From Hirundichthys speculiger (Eukaryota > Chordata > Actinopteri > Beloniformes > Exocoetidae), in contig JAGFBZ010000900.1 of assembly GCA_018398805.1 (NCBI GenBank), positions 1,860,001-1,924,000 on the forward strand: a stretch of DNA of 64,000 nucleotides, given 5' to 3'. Each line of letters starts with the position of its first letter. Position 1 is the first letter of the stretch. A program made the position numbers and the translations under genes. Shown here piece by piece: positions 11,335 through 22,634 of the stretch. The notes below the pieces were generated by a model. The model was not told where the DNA came from, searched no databases, and saw only the letters and a list, made by a program, of their open reading frames with translations.

Positions 11335-11500
11335 CTTCCTGGTTCAAATCTTGCTGCATATGTTTAGAGTTGCCTGTCTTTGTGCTTTGTGATTTGCTTG
11401 TGACCTGACCAAGGTTGACCCTACCCAGGGTTGACTCAGGCTGAGAAAACCCTCCAGCCCTCTTGTAGACTCGAACTGCATAAATCTGGCATAGAAAAGG
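11335..11500. repeat. Possible L2-type LINE tail fragment
   Basis: Phrases such as GTGACCTGACCAAGGTTGAC and CTACCCAGGGTTGACTC resemble the fish L2-like tail (GACCTGTCCAGGGTGACCCC). Divergence is high. Confidence 0.3.
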
Positions 11501-11551
11501 GCCTTCTGGTTTGTTCATCTGATTTATTCCAGTTTACAGATGGGTGAACAG

Positions 11552-12591
11552 TAAGGATGGGAATTGATAAGATTTTTCCGATTCCGATTCCATTACCGAT
11601 ACTGTTTAACGATTCGATTCTTTATCGATTCTAATTTGGGCAAAAAGGAGAACAAACAGTTTTATTAGCATCAATTATTTTTACTTAGAAGTCACAACCT
11701 TACAAACTCAACAGCGAGGTCAAAAAAGGCCCAAAGCCTGGATAACGTGTTAACTGTTGTAATATGTAACTGTGCAAATACACAAGAATGTGTTAACATT
11801 TTACTAACATATTTTTCCTTATAGAAATAAAAAAAATCCTCTTTGTAAAAGGATATATGAGCTCACTAAGCACTCAAAAATAATAATAAAGAAAGATAAA
11901 TACTATCAAATACAACAGAACAGTGCATAGTGCAAATCTGCAACTACTATGAAGAATTAACAATTCTTTTGCAGAAAAATTAAGCATCTAGTAAAGTAGG
12001 TAGTGAGTAGTAGCGAGTGCTGCCAGCCTCTCTCTCTCGTCACGGTCATCTTCTAAATGTAATGCAGAAGGCATTCGTTTAATAGCATAGTGTTAATGTT
12101 ATAGCGTGTTTTACAAAGAAGCACATAGGCAGTGGCATAGCTACTTACCAGAGTTACCAGAGGTGATCTTAGCTTGGCTACTGCTGCTGGGTTGAGATCC
12201 ATCAGTCCGAAGCGCGTCAAAAACACGACACTCGTTTAACATTATCGCATGTTGTGTGTTCAAATGTTTCTGCTTGTTAGTCGTGTTCCCTCCCGACGCT
12301 GTTATCTCCACTTCGACAATGACTGCAAGTTGCCTTGTTGCCATCTTTCTTTGGTGAAGTGAAGCCAAACTTTGGAGCGTTTGAACCTGGTTGTCGCCAT
12401 TGTTGTTTACAACTGCAATGCGCGTTCTAAACCGACGTAACTTAATCACGTAAGTGCTTTCTGGAATTGACTGTGTGTAACTTGTGTAAATTATGTGAGA
12501 TTCGTGCTGGTTGGAATCGATAAGAGTTTCGCTAGATAAACTGCCAAACAAACACACGGAACCAGTTCTCTACAGTCGATTCCCAACCCTA
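11552..12591 (-). mobile_element. hAT transposon with perfect 8-bp target duplication and BED-like exon
   Basis: GTGAACAG flanks the element at 11544-11551 and 12592-12599. The left end TAAGGATGGGA pairs with the right end TCCCAACCCTA. Subterminal stretches rich in GATTCGATTC / ATCGAT occur at both sides, a known style of fish hAT elements. The element is 1040 bp. It carries a minus-strand frame (12141-12557) with part of a BED finger but no catalytic core, so it is an internally deleted copy. Confidence 0.85.
12141..12557 (-). pseudogene. BED-finger exon remnant of a hAT (ZBED1-like) transposase
   Basis: This 138-residue frame ends in a segment containing NTTNKQKHLNTQHAI near residues 95-110. 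N...L.KHL...H is the second half of a BED zinc finger (H-x4-H type here: KHLNTQH). It is followed by a Ser-rich linker (QPSSSSQAK), then a GT-containing sequence that could be a splice donor. The Cys-x2-Cys half of the finger is not seen in this frame, so the finger is broken or lies in an earlier exon. It sits wholly inside the transposon. The DNA-binding role is known for the family; function is not expected here. Confidence 0.5.
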
Positions 12592-12599
12592 GTGAACAG

Positions 12600-15248
12600 T
12601 GAACAGTGGCTTCCTACTTCAGCTCTGGCAAGTGTTCTTATCGGCCCAAAACGTCCCACTAGTCAATTTGAACTGACAATGCCTTCTTCAAGGTGAAGCA
12701 TCTTCAAGATGGAAATAAAACGTGCCTTGTTTCGAGTCTTTGAGGATAACAAGGACCTAGATGACTAAGAGACTACACTGACGTGCCATGAGCATTGTCA
12801 CTACAAAATGTAAGACAGGCCTTGAGATGCTTTTAAGTTACCTTGGGTTCCTCCTTACTCTTGGAGAGATCTTTGTTGGTCGGCAACTCCCGTGGAGGCT
12901 GCTAGTGGTCTTTTACAACCTCTACACTGTATGTATACAATCTATTTCACTGTCAGTTGGTGGTCCAAGCTTTTGCAAAATTGAGAGTCACCTTTTCCAG
13001 CCTGATGAACATCAACACCTTTTCACCTGACATCCTCAGAAATCTTTTAGTGTGCCGTGATATACTTTCACAAAAAGTGCCATTAACATGAAACCAGGCA
13101 AGTGAGCTCATCTGATAACACCTGATTCCACTTCAATCATTAAACAAATGTCTAATCTTAGATGTTTACATATGTTTGTCACTTACAGATGTCTGATATT
13201 CTATAATATGTCAAAGAGAATAAATCACTACAAAGTAACTTATGTTTCATTAGTCTAGTCAGGTTCCTTGTATGTGCTATAGAGAGTTGTTTGGAATTCA
13301 GATAATGCTTTTGGTCTTATGAAATGATAAATATACAGCATTTTAAAGAACCAGTGCACACATACTTAAGCATGCACACTTGATAATAATACATGATTTT
13401 TAAATAGAGACACATTTGTGGTCTAACTCTGTTGTCTCAGTGTTGCTTTCTTAGCTACAGTATTTAATCATCCCTGCATACCATGTATGCCATTATGCAC
13501 ATAGCTGCAGAGTTTACTGCACAGTTCACATATAAATGAGCAGAGAGAGCCACCAGAGAAGGCTTCAACTCCCTGAGGGACGCTCTGCACTTCCTAAATA
13601 GATCACTCTGCATTGTCACAACGTTTCCACGAAATTTAGTGGGACGAGGCCTGTGTACTCCTTTCATCACCAGTAAACCTAAATGAGTTTTGTCAGGCTC
13701 GCTAATGCACACTGGTGGCTTCGCAAATTTCTTTGCACATGTTTGTGTGTAACCTTCATGCGTGCCCACACTATAAAGTAGAAAAAAAAAATAATAATAA
13801 GCATTCACCTTCATACATAGTACTTCCGCATACTTACGTGGTTCTCCTTTCAGTGCAGGTTCAGTGTGATGGGGGCTGGTCAAGGGCAGAGTTGGACACT
13901 AACTCAGCGGGTCAGCACTTGTAATGGCAACCGGTCATTGGTTAAATGCTCCCTCAGTTTCCCTGTCATGCTGAGTGGGGACATTATAATAATGAGGGTG
14001 AAAGGCAGGCACAGGGGAGATGATGGAATCAGAGAGGGAAAAAGTGAAGATTAGACAGGAAGAAGGTGAAAGTGAAGTGGTGGAGGAGGAGTTAGGAAAG
14101 AAGGTTAATCACAGAACTTGAGGGTTTTGTGTCATGGCAGAGAGAACACGAGGGCGCTGATGACTTAATGGTGAAAAGGATGAAGAGAGTTTAGCGACAC
14201 ATCAGCAATTAGTTCACATGTCCTGAAATATAATTATTTTCTCTTTCATGAAGCAGCTAAACATTTGTTACAAAGATTAAAATTGGTAAAGTAAAAGCGC
14301 TGTTATGGAAACAGATGAGAACTGATATTAAAAACTGTGACAGCTTGGCCGAAAATGCTGAAGATAATTATAAGAAAAGCTTTAATCCTATAACTTTCAG
14401 CCACTTTCTTCTCTCCAGTTGTGGAGGGTTCCTGAGGTTAACAGAAATCTTTGAGTGCATTAATCTTCTGGAAGTATTTTTTAAACTGTTTTCTTGTCTT
14501 TACCCTCATTACAAAACGGATTTTATAAAAAGAATTCAATATGCATCTTTATGGTTTCTTCCTGGGGTGATTGTGGATCATCTATTGGTGATTGAATTTA
14601 TTTAGTGATAAATCTCAGCACAACTCAAAAATATAACTACATAAAGTGACTTTTTTCATGAAGAAATTAGACCCGTCAGATAAGTTTAAATTCGGTTGTT
14701 ATTCAGTGCTTTGAAAAGTTAGACAGCTGTCTTTAATGTAAAAACCTGAATCTTCACTGCCTGAGGGACCTACTTCAGTACTGTACTCCAGTACACGTGT
14801 GTAACATGTGTATAATATGTATTAGACACGCAGTAGTGTGGTACAAGACATAAACCCCCTTTTCAGTCTTCAAAGAGAATAGCAACTTCCAAGTTAGCTC
14901 TCATGTGAACACAGTCAGTGATACTTTGTTCCCTGTTAAGTCTGTGCTTAGAACTCATATAGATTTATGGATTTTCCTACCTCTAAAGCATTTTACCTTC
15001 ATTTTTATTTTTCATCTTAAAAATGAAAGTTTTCTTTAAAAGTTATCCAGTTGCAAGCCATCTGCAGCATTTGGGTCCTTCTGCACCACTCTATACGCCA
15101 ATGAAATGTAGATACTCTTGAATATACCACGCACATAAACTATGGACCCTGATGATGATGCATCCGTAGCTATTATTCCTCCAATAGCTGGAAAAATCAC
15201 CAATTATTGTTGATATACTACATTTTTGTGTGGGCTGCATTCTCTCGC
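12600..15248. other. Unassigned spacer
   Basis: No element ends or protein motifs recognised over 2.6 kb. A minus-strand 139-residue frame (13464-13883) shows no family resemblance. This and 28.1-31.1 kb are among the best candidates for single-copy host DNA. Confidence 0.5.
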
Positions 15249-15252
15249 TTAA

Positions 15253-15855
15253 CCTTTGTGTCGTGTTCGTTTCTTCCCCCTTACGTTAGTGCTCCTGGTC
15301 CAATTTGACCGGCCTGTTTTAACTGCTCCTACATTAACAGAAAAACCACTGATCATCACCAAATTTGATCTCCTCTTGAAACACAATGTTCCCATAACAA
15401 ACATAAACAATTGTTTACTTTGAAATGTGTAACAAGTGTTATACATTTAGTTTGGAAGGTGTAGTTCATGTGGGGGGGGGGTGGGCACATGAACACGGGA
15501 ATGAGGTGGGAAGAGGAAACAGCTATTTGTTCAGTCTGAAAGGGGTTCATGTGGGGTGGTATGTGTGGTGTCTGTATGTGGTGTGTGCTGTGGTGTATTT
15601 GTGGTTGTGTACTCTCTGATGGATGAACACACATTAATATCCTATGGTGGTGATTTTTGACCGGGAACACCACAGGTGTTACAAAGTTGAATAAACTACT
15701 CAAAATTCAATGAAAGTGGAGATCAGCAATTATATATGTTCAAATGCCTAGTGTGGAGGATATCATAAGGCCCTGAGACAATCAAATGTAAAACAATATT
15801 TATGATTAATGAAAGTAGGAAATCGGTCAGATTTAACCCGAACACGACAGAAAGG
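15253..15855. mobile_element. Non-autonomous piggyBac element (copy 1)
   Basis: TTAA at 15249-15252 and 15856-15859 flanks the element. The left end CCTTTGTGTCGTGTTCG and the right end CGAACACGACAGAAAGG are inverted repeats. TTAA duplication is diagnostic of piggyBac. At 603 bp it matches both outer parts of the 1304-bp copy at 58998-60301 but lacks that copy's transposase-like segment, so it is an internal deletion derivative. A G11-type run at about 15472-15482 corresponds to G-rich positions in copy 2. Confidence 0.85.
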
Positions 15856-15859
15856 TTAA

Positions 15860-16409
15860 GTTATGTTGCTGCACTGATTCATTCACCTCTGCATCATGAT
15901 CCAGTAGTGAGAAATGTGCACATCCTTGTTTTTTTCAGAGCAGTAGAGACATAGGGAAGATATGAAAAGAGGTGGAAAATAAAGATGGGGGTTACAAGAT
16001 AGGAAAAAAAATCTGAGATATAGAAGTGCCTTTTATTCTTTTCTCATTTCGTTTATTTCCAACCTGTGCCATAAATGGCCTTTGGAAAATCTCTTTCCAC
16101 ATTTTTACACTATTGTCTAATTTTTAATTTTTTCTATTAGTGTGTCTGGAATCCTTCACATGAACTTTCACATATGCTGACGCACACACACATCAACAAC
16201 GTGCTTATACAGCAACTTTCTAGTCCCGGGACCACTCAAGGTACTTTTACAATGCAAATAGCTTTCCCTCACTGCCACACACACAGTAGATTCATTTAAT
16301 TATTAGATCAAATTATCCCTATAATCACACCCATTATTCTTATAATTATTACTATAATCAAATTACATTATGGGTAATATATATGAAGCCTAGGTGGGAT
16401 TTAGTATTA
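15860..16409. other. Unassigned spacer
   Basis: Nothing recognised. Confidence 0.5.
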
Positions 16410-16552
16410 CCAATTAGCCTAAACGCATGTTTTTCGGGTGGAAGGGTGGGAGGAAACCAGGGGAGATCCACACAGATGCAGGGAGAACATACAAGCTTCA
16501 CACAGAGAGACCCAGTTGAACAGAGACCCAGGTGAACAGAGACCCAGGTGAA
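16410..16552 (+). repeat. Dispersed fish repeat (L2-tail type) with a 16-bp tandem end
   Basis: AATTAGCCTAAACGCATGTT, then GGGAGGAAACCAGGGG, GGGAGAACATACAAGC and TTCACACAGAGAG follow the well-known order of a fish interspersed repeat, also present at 53380-53525. It ends in a 16-bp tandem repeat (GACCCAGGTGAACAGA) with units at 16509, 16525 and 16541. Confidence 0.6.
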
Positions 16553-17404
16553 GCTCCTTGCTGTGCTCATCACTGCACTACTGTCCTGCCTGTCAGAAGG
16601 AGTACAGGAGAAGGAACCGAGCAGCAGCTGCAGGGAAAAGCATCAGCATCATGGTAGAACCTGCTGTCGGGCCACCATATGTTACCAGTACAAAGGAAGG
16701 CCTGACATCCAGCAAAGTCTGACCACATGGTTTGAGACAAAGGGCCACTAAAATGACTCCAACCCCCAACATGCTTTGCAATGTTTCATTGTTTTACAAC
16801 AAGGTGTGAAAGTGATGTCATGCCCTCTTACGGGATGCGCTCTGCCACGCATAAAGACCGGCTCCCTCCATTTCCTTACGCTCTCTGAACCTCCAATATG
16901 AAAGGACACAACATCTCTCTGGCCTGCTCCAGCAAGGTAATCAGCCAAAGGCCTCCATTCCCTGGCGACTCCGTTTGAAGGAGACCCCTCTGGTTGTCCA
17001 AAGACAACCATGCGCCCTGTCCGTACACCGAAGAAACACCTCAGTTTAGTGTCATTTATAAATTTCCTTTACTCGTATGTCACATAAGCTTAGAACCGGA
17101 CCATCAGTCCCGCTGTAACTGTGAGTTGTGTTGATGTGTTTTTTTTTTTTTTTTAAATGCGAAAAGCAACTCGAATCTCCATTTCCCGGTTCAATGATCA
17201 GAGCAGCTCTGTGAAGTTGGCTTCACATCGGTGCATCTGTGGGGAGACAACAGAGCAGCTGTTGCTGGTCGCATTCTAGCTCAGTTGATTTGTCTCTGTC
17301 CTTTCTTTTCTATTTTCTTCTACTAACCACACCACACAACAACTTATCAGCAGGAGAAAATCCCTGCTTTGTCCCCTGCCGTCAGGATTCCAGAGCGAAG
17401 GTTA

Positions 17405-17545
17405 CCACGTGACCTCACCCGCCATCTTGAAGCCCTATCGCGTGAGGCAGCGGCCATCTTGGTCAGGGATGAGACCCTAACGTGTCCTCGCCCGCCATAT
17501 TGGTCAGGGAGCGGGGTTACCACGTGATTTCGCCCACCAACTTGG
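17405..17545 (+). promoter_or_regulatory. E-box / YY1-like motif cluster in the dispersed repeat
   Basis: CACGTG (E-box) occurs near 17407 and 17520. CGCCATCTTG, CGGCCATCTTGG and CGCCATATTGG occur between them; GCCATCTTG is the core YY1 site. The reversed copy at 41565-41640 shows the same pairing of CACGTG with GCCATCTTG. The motifs are seen; promoter activity is inferred. Confidence 0.4.
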
Positions 17546-17588
17546 AGTTCCCCCCATGTGTCATACCACCATCTTACTTTATCTCTGT

Positions 17589-17590
<2 letters not shown>

Positions 17591-17624
<34 letters not shown>
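17591..17624. repeat. (CA)n microsatellite
   Basis: Uninterrupted CA run of about 34 bases inside the dispersed repeat at 16720-18090. Copy 2 has a shorter GT-rich stretch at the equivalent place (41506-41536). Confidence 0.95.
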
Positions 17625-17625
<1 letters not shown>

Positions 17626-18149
17626 CTGTAGTCTGCCAGCACCCACCTACATGTACCGTATATATGTTGACATGTTTTTTCATTTTATGTTTTCTTTGCT
17701 TAAGTAATTTAGTTGTCTTTTAGTTAGTAGATATCAGAGTCTTGATTCAAGCGTTTGTTCATCCCAATACTTGTGTTAATAAATTCTGATATATTCTAAT
17801 GAGAGAAGTTGTTTGTGGTCATTTTACACAAGTTTTGTAACATTTGCTGGTTGAAGAGGTCTGTGCTTGGACTCGTTCCTTCTCTGTTGCTCTATAGCGC
17901 CACACCTGGTCACAGGCTGGTACGCATAAAACAACAGCCATTTTGAAACTGATTGTGCTGTTTAGTCCTTGTTTCCTGAATATCAGGTGGTGCCCCGTTT
18001 CTATTTATTAACTTTGTTAATACATTTCTGATGTTACTAATAACTATCTTAAAAGAGCTACTAATAACTCCTTTCATAACTAAACAAGCACTTTATATGC
18101 ACAAGATGGTAGAAGGTGAAGGGAGAGAGACTATGGAAAAATAGACAAT

Positions 18150-20165
18150 GTTAATGCTATGAAATGATCCAGGACAAATTTAATCTGAGATAAGAGAGAC
18201 AGGGTGAAGATGCTTGGTGTAGTTTAAGCATAAATAAGAGATAAAGAGACGACATAGATAAAAGCTTTATTGAAAAGGAAAGTCTTAAGCCTAACCTTAA
18301 ATGTGGAGAGGGATTTATTATTATTCCTCCCAGACTGAGGCCTGGAAGTTGATCCCGTAATAGAGGAGTCTGATAGCTAAAGGCCTCCTTTCCAGATCTA
18401 CAGACTCTTGAAACAGTAGGTAAACCTGCATTTAGGGAGCTGAGTGTTCTAAAAGGACAGTATAGAACTTTTTTTTTTTTTAGATATGCTTGAGCTTTAT
18501 TGTTCAAGGCTTTGTATGCAAGAAGTATAATTTTAAATTTGATTCTAGATGTAACTGGGAGCCAATGTAATGAAGCTAGAACTGGTTAGATATGATCTCT
18601 GTCCCCAGTTTAAGTTAGTACTCCTGGAGCCTTCTGGAACAACTGAAGGTTTTTACAACTACTGTTTGTACAGCAAGAAAGCCATGCATTACAGTAATCC
18701 AGCCTACAGGTAGCAAAGGCATGGATTTTTTTTTCTGCATCCTTTGGGTGAGGATGTTTCTAATTTTCCTAATGTTACGTAAATTAAATGAAGCTAACTT
18801 TTTGATCTGTTTTAAAAGAGAGTTAAAAGACAGATCTTGAAAATTACAGCACAAATCCTAACTGTAGAGCTGTAAATTAAGAAAATGTGATCCAAATTAA
18901 CTATACAGCTTAAGACTGCCTCCCAGAGGTGCTTAGGACCAATTCAGTTTTATCTGAATTAAGAAGCACGGAAATAAACAGTCTTTCAGGTCTTCACATC
19001 TTTGATGCATGCATCCAAAAAAGCTATTTGATTAGCTTTATGTGGTTCCAAGGACAAAGACATAACAGTTAAAATTGATATTATGCTTCCCAATTATGTT
19101 TTCTAAAAGGTAGCATATGTCAAGAAGAAAAGTATCGGTCCAAGAACCAGAACCCTGTGGTACTCCACAACTGACTCAAATCCAAGTGGAGCAATCATTA
19201 TTTACATGGAGAAACTGAAAGAAATCCAACAAATATGACTTTAACCATTTTAATACCAGTCCTCTAATTCCAACAACCTGCTCCAGTATATTAATAAGAA
19301 TCTTGTGGTCAATAGTGTTGAAGGCTGCACTAAGATCCAAGAGAACAAGAAGAGAGACAGGTCCACTCTCAGAAGCCATGAGATCTGAATCCTGATTGAA
19401 GCTCATCACTTATATTTTTAATACAAAGGTAATTATTTAGCTGATTTTCAACAATTTCAACAACTAAAATTTACTTTTTATTAATAAAGAAGTTCATAAA
19501 ATCATAACCAATTAAATGTGATGGCTATATGGAGTTGTAACTCTGAGTCAGCCTGGCTACAGTGCTGAAAAGAAATTTAAGGTTATTCTTGGTTTCTCTA
19601 ATTAACACTGAATACTTTTTCTTAATTTAAGAAAGAGCTTTTTTTATACAATCCTTGACCATCTTTTCAGGCTAAAAGGAATTTTTCTAAATAAGTTGAG
19701 CACCACTGTCTTTCAAGCTTTCTACATTTCTGTTTAAGACTCTGCAGGGACCAAATCTACTACCTTCCTTTTCAGTGGCGCCACAGAATCCAGGATTAAA
19801 TGCAGAGAGACCAGTAGAGTGTCTAAGCAGAGGAGACATTTTCTCCTTGAATTCACTGACAGCACTGCCAGACAGGTTTCTATGTTTTTATCACATACAA
19901 CATCATTGTGACAAGTAAACTGGAATGTGATTAAAGGATGGTCAGACAGACTTGGGTTTTGGGGAATGACCTTTAAGTACTTGAATTCAATAACATTAGT
20001 TGGAACCAAACATTAGTTTGAAAGAGTGAGTGGGTCCCTCCACATTGACTTAATCAAACTGAGTCTACTAGATTAGTAAAACTCTAGTTAAGGCTGTCAC
20101 TTTCCACATCCACATGAATGTTGAAATCACCAAGTATAACCTTGTGTGGTGCACCTAAAATTATG
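18150..20165 (-). mobile_element. L2-clade LINE, 5'-truncated and decayed
   Basis: Reading the minus strand from 20165 to 18150 gives the order of an L2-clade ORF2. Near 20130-20165 is LGDFNIHVD, the endonuclease GDFN motif. At 19930-20009 comes LSDHPLITFQFT, the terminal SDH block of the endonuclease. Around 19800 is LDSVAPLK. At 19409-19176 is the reverse transcriptase segment LVLLDLSAAFNTIDHKIL (RT block A). At 18854-18615 is the post-RT SFNLRNIRKIRNIL region, and at 18507-18157 the C-terminal part. Frames are broken by many stops and there are deletions between blocks. The protein would nick target DNA and copy its RNA; this copy cannot. Confidence 0.85.
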
Positions 20166-22249
20166 TCACCACATGGTTTTTAGTAATTTTATTATTTTGT
20201 AATTGGTAATATACAGTATTTATACATGTATTTCATTTTAGGGTACAATAATATTCAACTCACTTTAAGACACATCAATGTGTCATTTAGAAGTGCTTTC
20301 CTGAATTTATTGAGGATAAAGAGCTGCAAAAGGTAAAGAGGAACTTTTGTTGTGTTATGGTCCGGGAGCAGACACAGTACTAATGGGGTGGGTGGCTGCT
20401 CCAACAGAAGAATGGAGAAGAGTTTAGGGCCACAACTGTGCCTCCTGGCCTGGGCCCTGGATTGTCAGAGTTTAGGACTATTGATAAACTTGGCCAGATT
20501 ACTAGATAAGAGAGCTGGTCCATCCAAGGAAGGATAAATGGCTTTTCTCCTATTCGGAGCTGGGACCTCATGTGCTATCCTCCGTACATCGTTTTCCACT
20601 CTCATGTTTTGGTATACTAAAAGTAAAATGAAAGTGAGAATCTCCGGGGCTTTGTGTACATTTAATGGCTGGTATATGCACTTTTCTAGGGTTTTGTACA
20701 TTGGCAGTAAAGTTCCAAACATGAGGAATCATTTTCTCAAGTATCTCACCACATGTGAGAGTATGTCATCAATTCAGTGCCCTGTATAATGCCCATGAAA
20801 TCTTAAATCTAAGAACTCGTGACCTGAATCAGAGAAGGAAAACTCAGAAACAAATTCTGTAAAAGAGAGCATGGTCAGAAAAAATGCGATTGAGAAAGAC
20901 AGTTGGAAAACGGAAATGGAAGGGAAACTGTAACCGAGAAAGATGATTGCGTTCATTTACAGAATTTGATTTTTAAACTCAGAGTTTTCCTGATATCACC
21001 TATATCACCCTGACAAGGAGTGCCACATTATGCCAACACAATATGGCGTGCTGGTGTGAAATTATTGACCCCAGATCAACTACCTGCTCTGGTCACAATT
21101 CCAGCGCTTCTCCGCTTCACCTTCAGAAAGGTCAGTCAAAGCTTTTTTTTTTTTTATTAATAGTGAGCCCACCTCACCGAGGGCTTCCACCACATGCTTC
21201 CACTCCTTTTTTTTTTTTTTTTTTAACTATTTATCCCAGAAGACAAAGTGCCGAATCAAATATTTTCTTGCCCTCAAGTTCAGAAGGGAGAGTCTTGAGT
21301 TCACACATCGTTAAATTTTCCTTTTTCAGCTTGCTTTTGCCATTTTCTTTATTTAAATGAGCGGGTTTCCATTGCTGGTTTATACTCATGATCATATTCA
21401 AATTGAGGGAGGAGACAGGGCGGAGTGTGGTGCACATGCATGTGTGCTCAATTTCAAGTTGACCGGGATGTTTTAAGAGAATGTGCGTGGATTCGCCTGT
21501 ATACAAGGTTTAGTGCATACGAATCTTTTTGTGCATAGAGAAATTTCAACGCAAAGGTTCAGAATAAAATCCACTCAAGTCTGAGTACATAAGGCCCCAG
21601 GTGTTCTCCAGAAAACCTGCCAATTTTCTACCACGAATAGAAACATACACACATTTGGCTGTTGAGCAGTGTTTATAATGCCCAGGCTGTAAACCTAGAC
21701 TTTGTGTTTTCAAGCCAAAAACTTTGTCTTTTATTATGTTTTGGGATAATCTTAATATTAACTTAACTAAGAAGCTATGATATTAAATCTCTACTCAAAC
21801 AAAACCAACATTTTTTTTTTCAGGGAAGCAGTGTGGACTGTGATCAGCTGTTTAGGGGAATCCGACAGATTCTGTGATTCAGTGGATAAATACCAGTACT
21901 GTTTAAACTTTCCTCCTCCATGGTTTTCTTTAAAGTAATGAATCACAGGAACTAATTTCTTTAATCCTTTCTCCTTTTTTTCTCAGCATCTGAGCCTCAT
22001 AAGAGAAAAACTGATCAAAGGTGTTTAAGCTTTACAGTGTCTGTAATCATCAGTATTTTCAACTGCTGTTTTTTTGTTCTTTGTTTTTTTTACTTTACAA
22101 AATTGATTATTTTGATTAGCATGATATTAACTTTGATGTAGAAATATATATTATTGTGGGATAAATAACTCCAGAAGGACATAGAGGTTTATTTTATTTA
22201 TTATTTTAATGACAGTGCATACCATTTGGGGAGCTTTATTCACCTAGGA
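20166..22249. other. Unassigned, with poly-T tracts
   Basis: 20350-20790 has phrases (ATTGTCAGAGTTTAGGAC, AGAGAGCTGG) that feel like a dispersed repeat but I cannot place it. T runs lie at about 21145-21156 and 21208-21224. 21420-21605 (GTGCATACGAATC...TACATAAGGCCCCAGG) may be a MITE end. No gene is supported. Confidence 0.4.
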
Positions 22250-22626
22250 CAGTGATTCCCAAAGTGTGGGCCACGGCCCCCTGGTGGGCCATGGTGGTAC
22301 TGCAGGTGGGCCGTGAGAGGTCATTAAAATTAAACAAATATGTTTTAAATTCTTGATCTTTTTAAAATATGTTTTTAATTACTGTAAAATATTAACGACA
22401 TGATTTAAAAACATTAAGAAGTAATAAAACAATCCAGTTTAGTGTTATTCTACCGTCAACTTTATATGACAAGTGTCACCTTATTTGTTGACCGCTTAGA
22501 TTAATATCAGAACATGGTTCCTAGTCCTGTATGTTGATCACAGTTGTGATTAAAGGTTTCGGTGGGCCGCGGAGATTTTTTACATTTCACAGTGGGCCTT
22601 GGTATTCTGAAGTTTGGGAATAGCTG
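22250..22626. mobile_element. hAT MITE (copy 1) with perfect 8-bp target duplication
   Basis: ACCTAGGA occurs at 22242-22249 and at 22627-22634. The left end CAGTGATTCCCAAAG pairs with the right end TTTGGGAATAGCTG. Subterminal GTGGGCCACGGCCCCC and GTGGGCCGCGG stretches are typical of a Charlie-like hAT. The element is 377 bp with no coding frame. A reversed copy is at 63056-63432. Confidence 0.9.
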
Positions 22627-22634
22627 ACCTAGGA

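Larger units (their letters stand above)
16720..18090 (+). mobile_element. Unclassified 1.4 kb dispersed repeat (copy 1)
   Basis: This stretch is homologous, with interruptions, to the reverse complement of 41049-41990. Shared blocks include GACCACATGGTTT near the start, AACATGCTTTGCAATGTTT, a CTACTAACCAC block, repeated CACGTG...GCCATCTTG pairs, AATAAATTCTGATATATTCT, CTATAGCGCCACACCTGGTC, and a terminus TAAAC-AGCA. Both copies end in CA, and the AATAAA and YY1-like motifs would suit an LTR. However, no TG start or target duplication could be fixed, so the class is open. Confidence 0.6.

Noticed and set aside
11341..11365. GGTTCAAATC box-B-like motif suggesting a tRNA-derived SINE
   Set aside because: No box A at the right distance and no foldable tRNA-like structure; the stretch resembles an L2-type tail instead.
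13464..13883. 139-residue minus-strand open frame as a gene
   Set aside because: No family motif, a low-complexity YYYFFF run, and no splice or neighbour support; most likely chance in a spacer.
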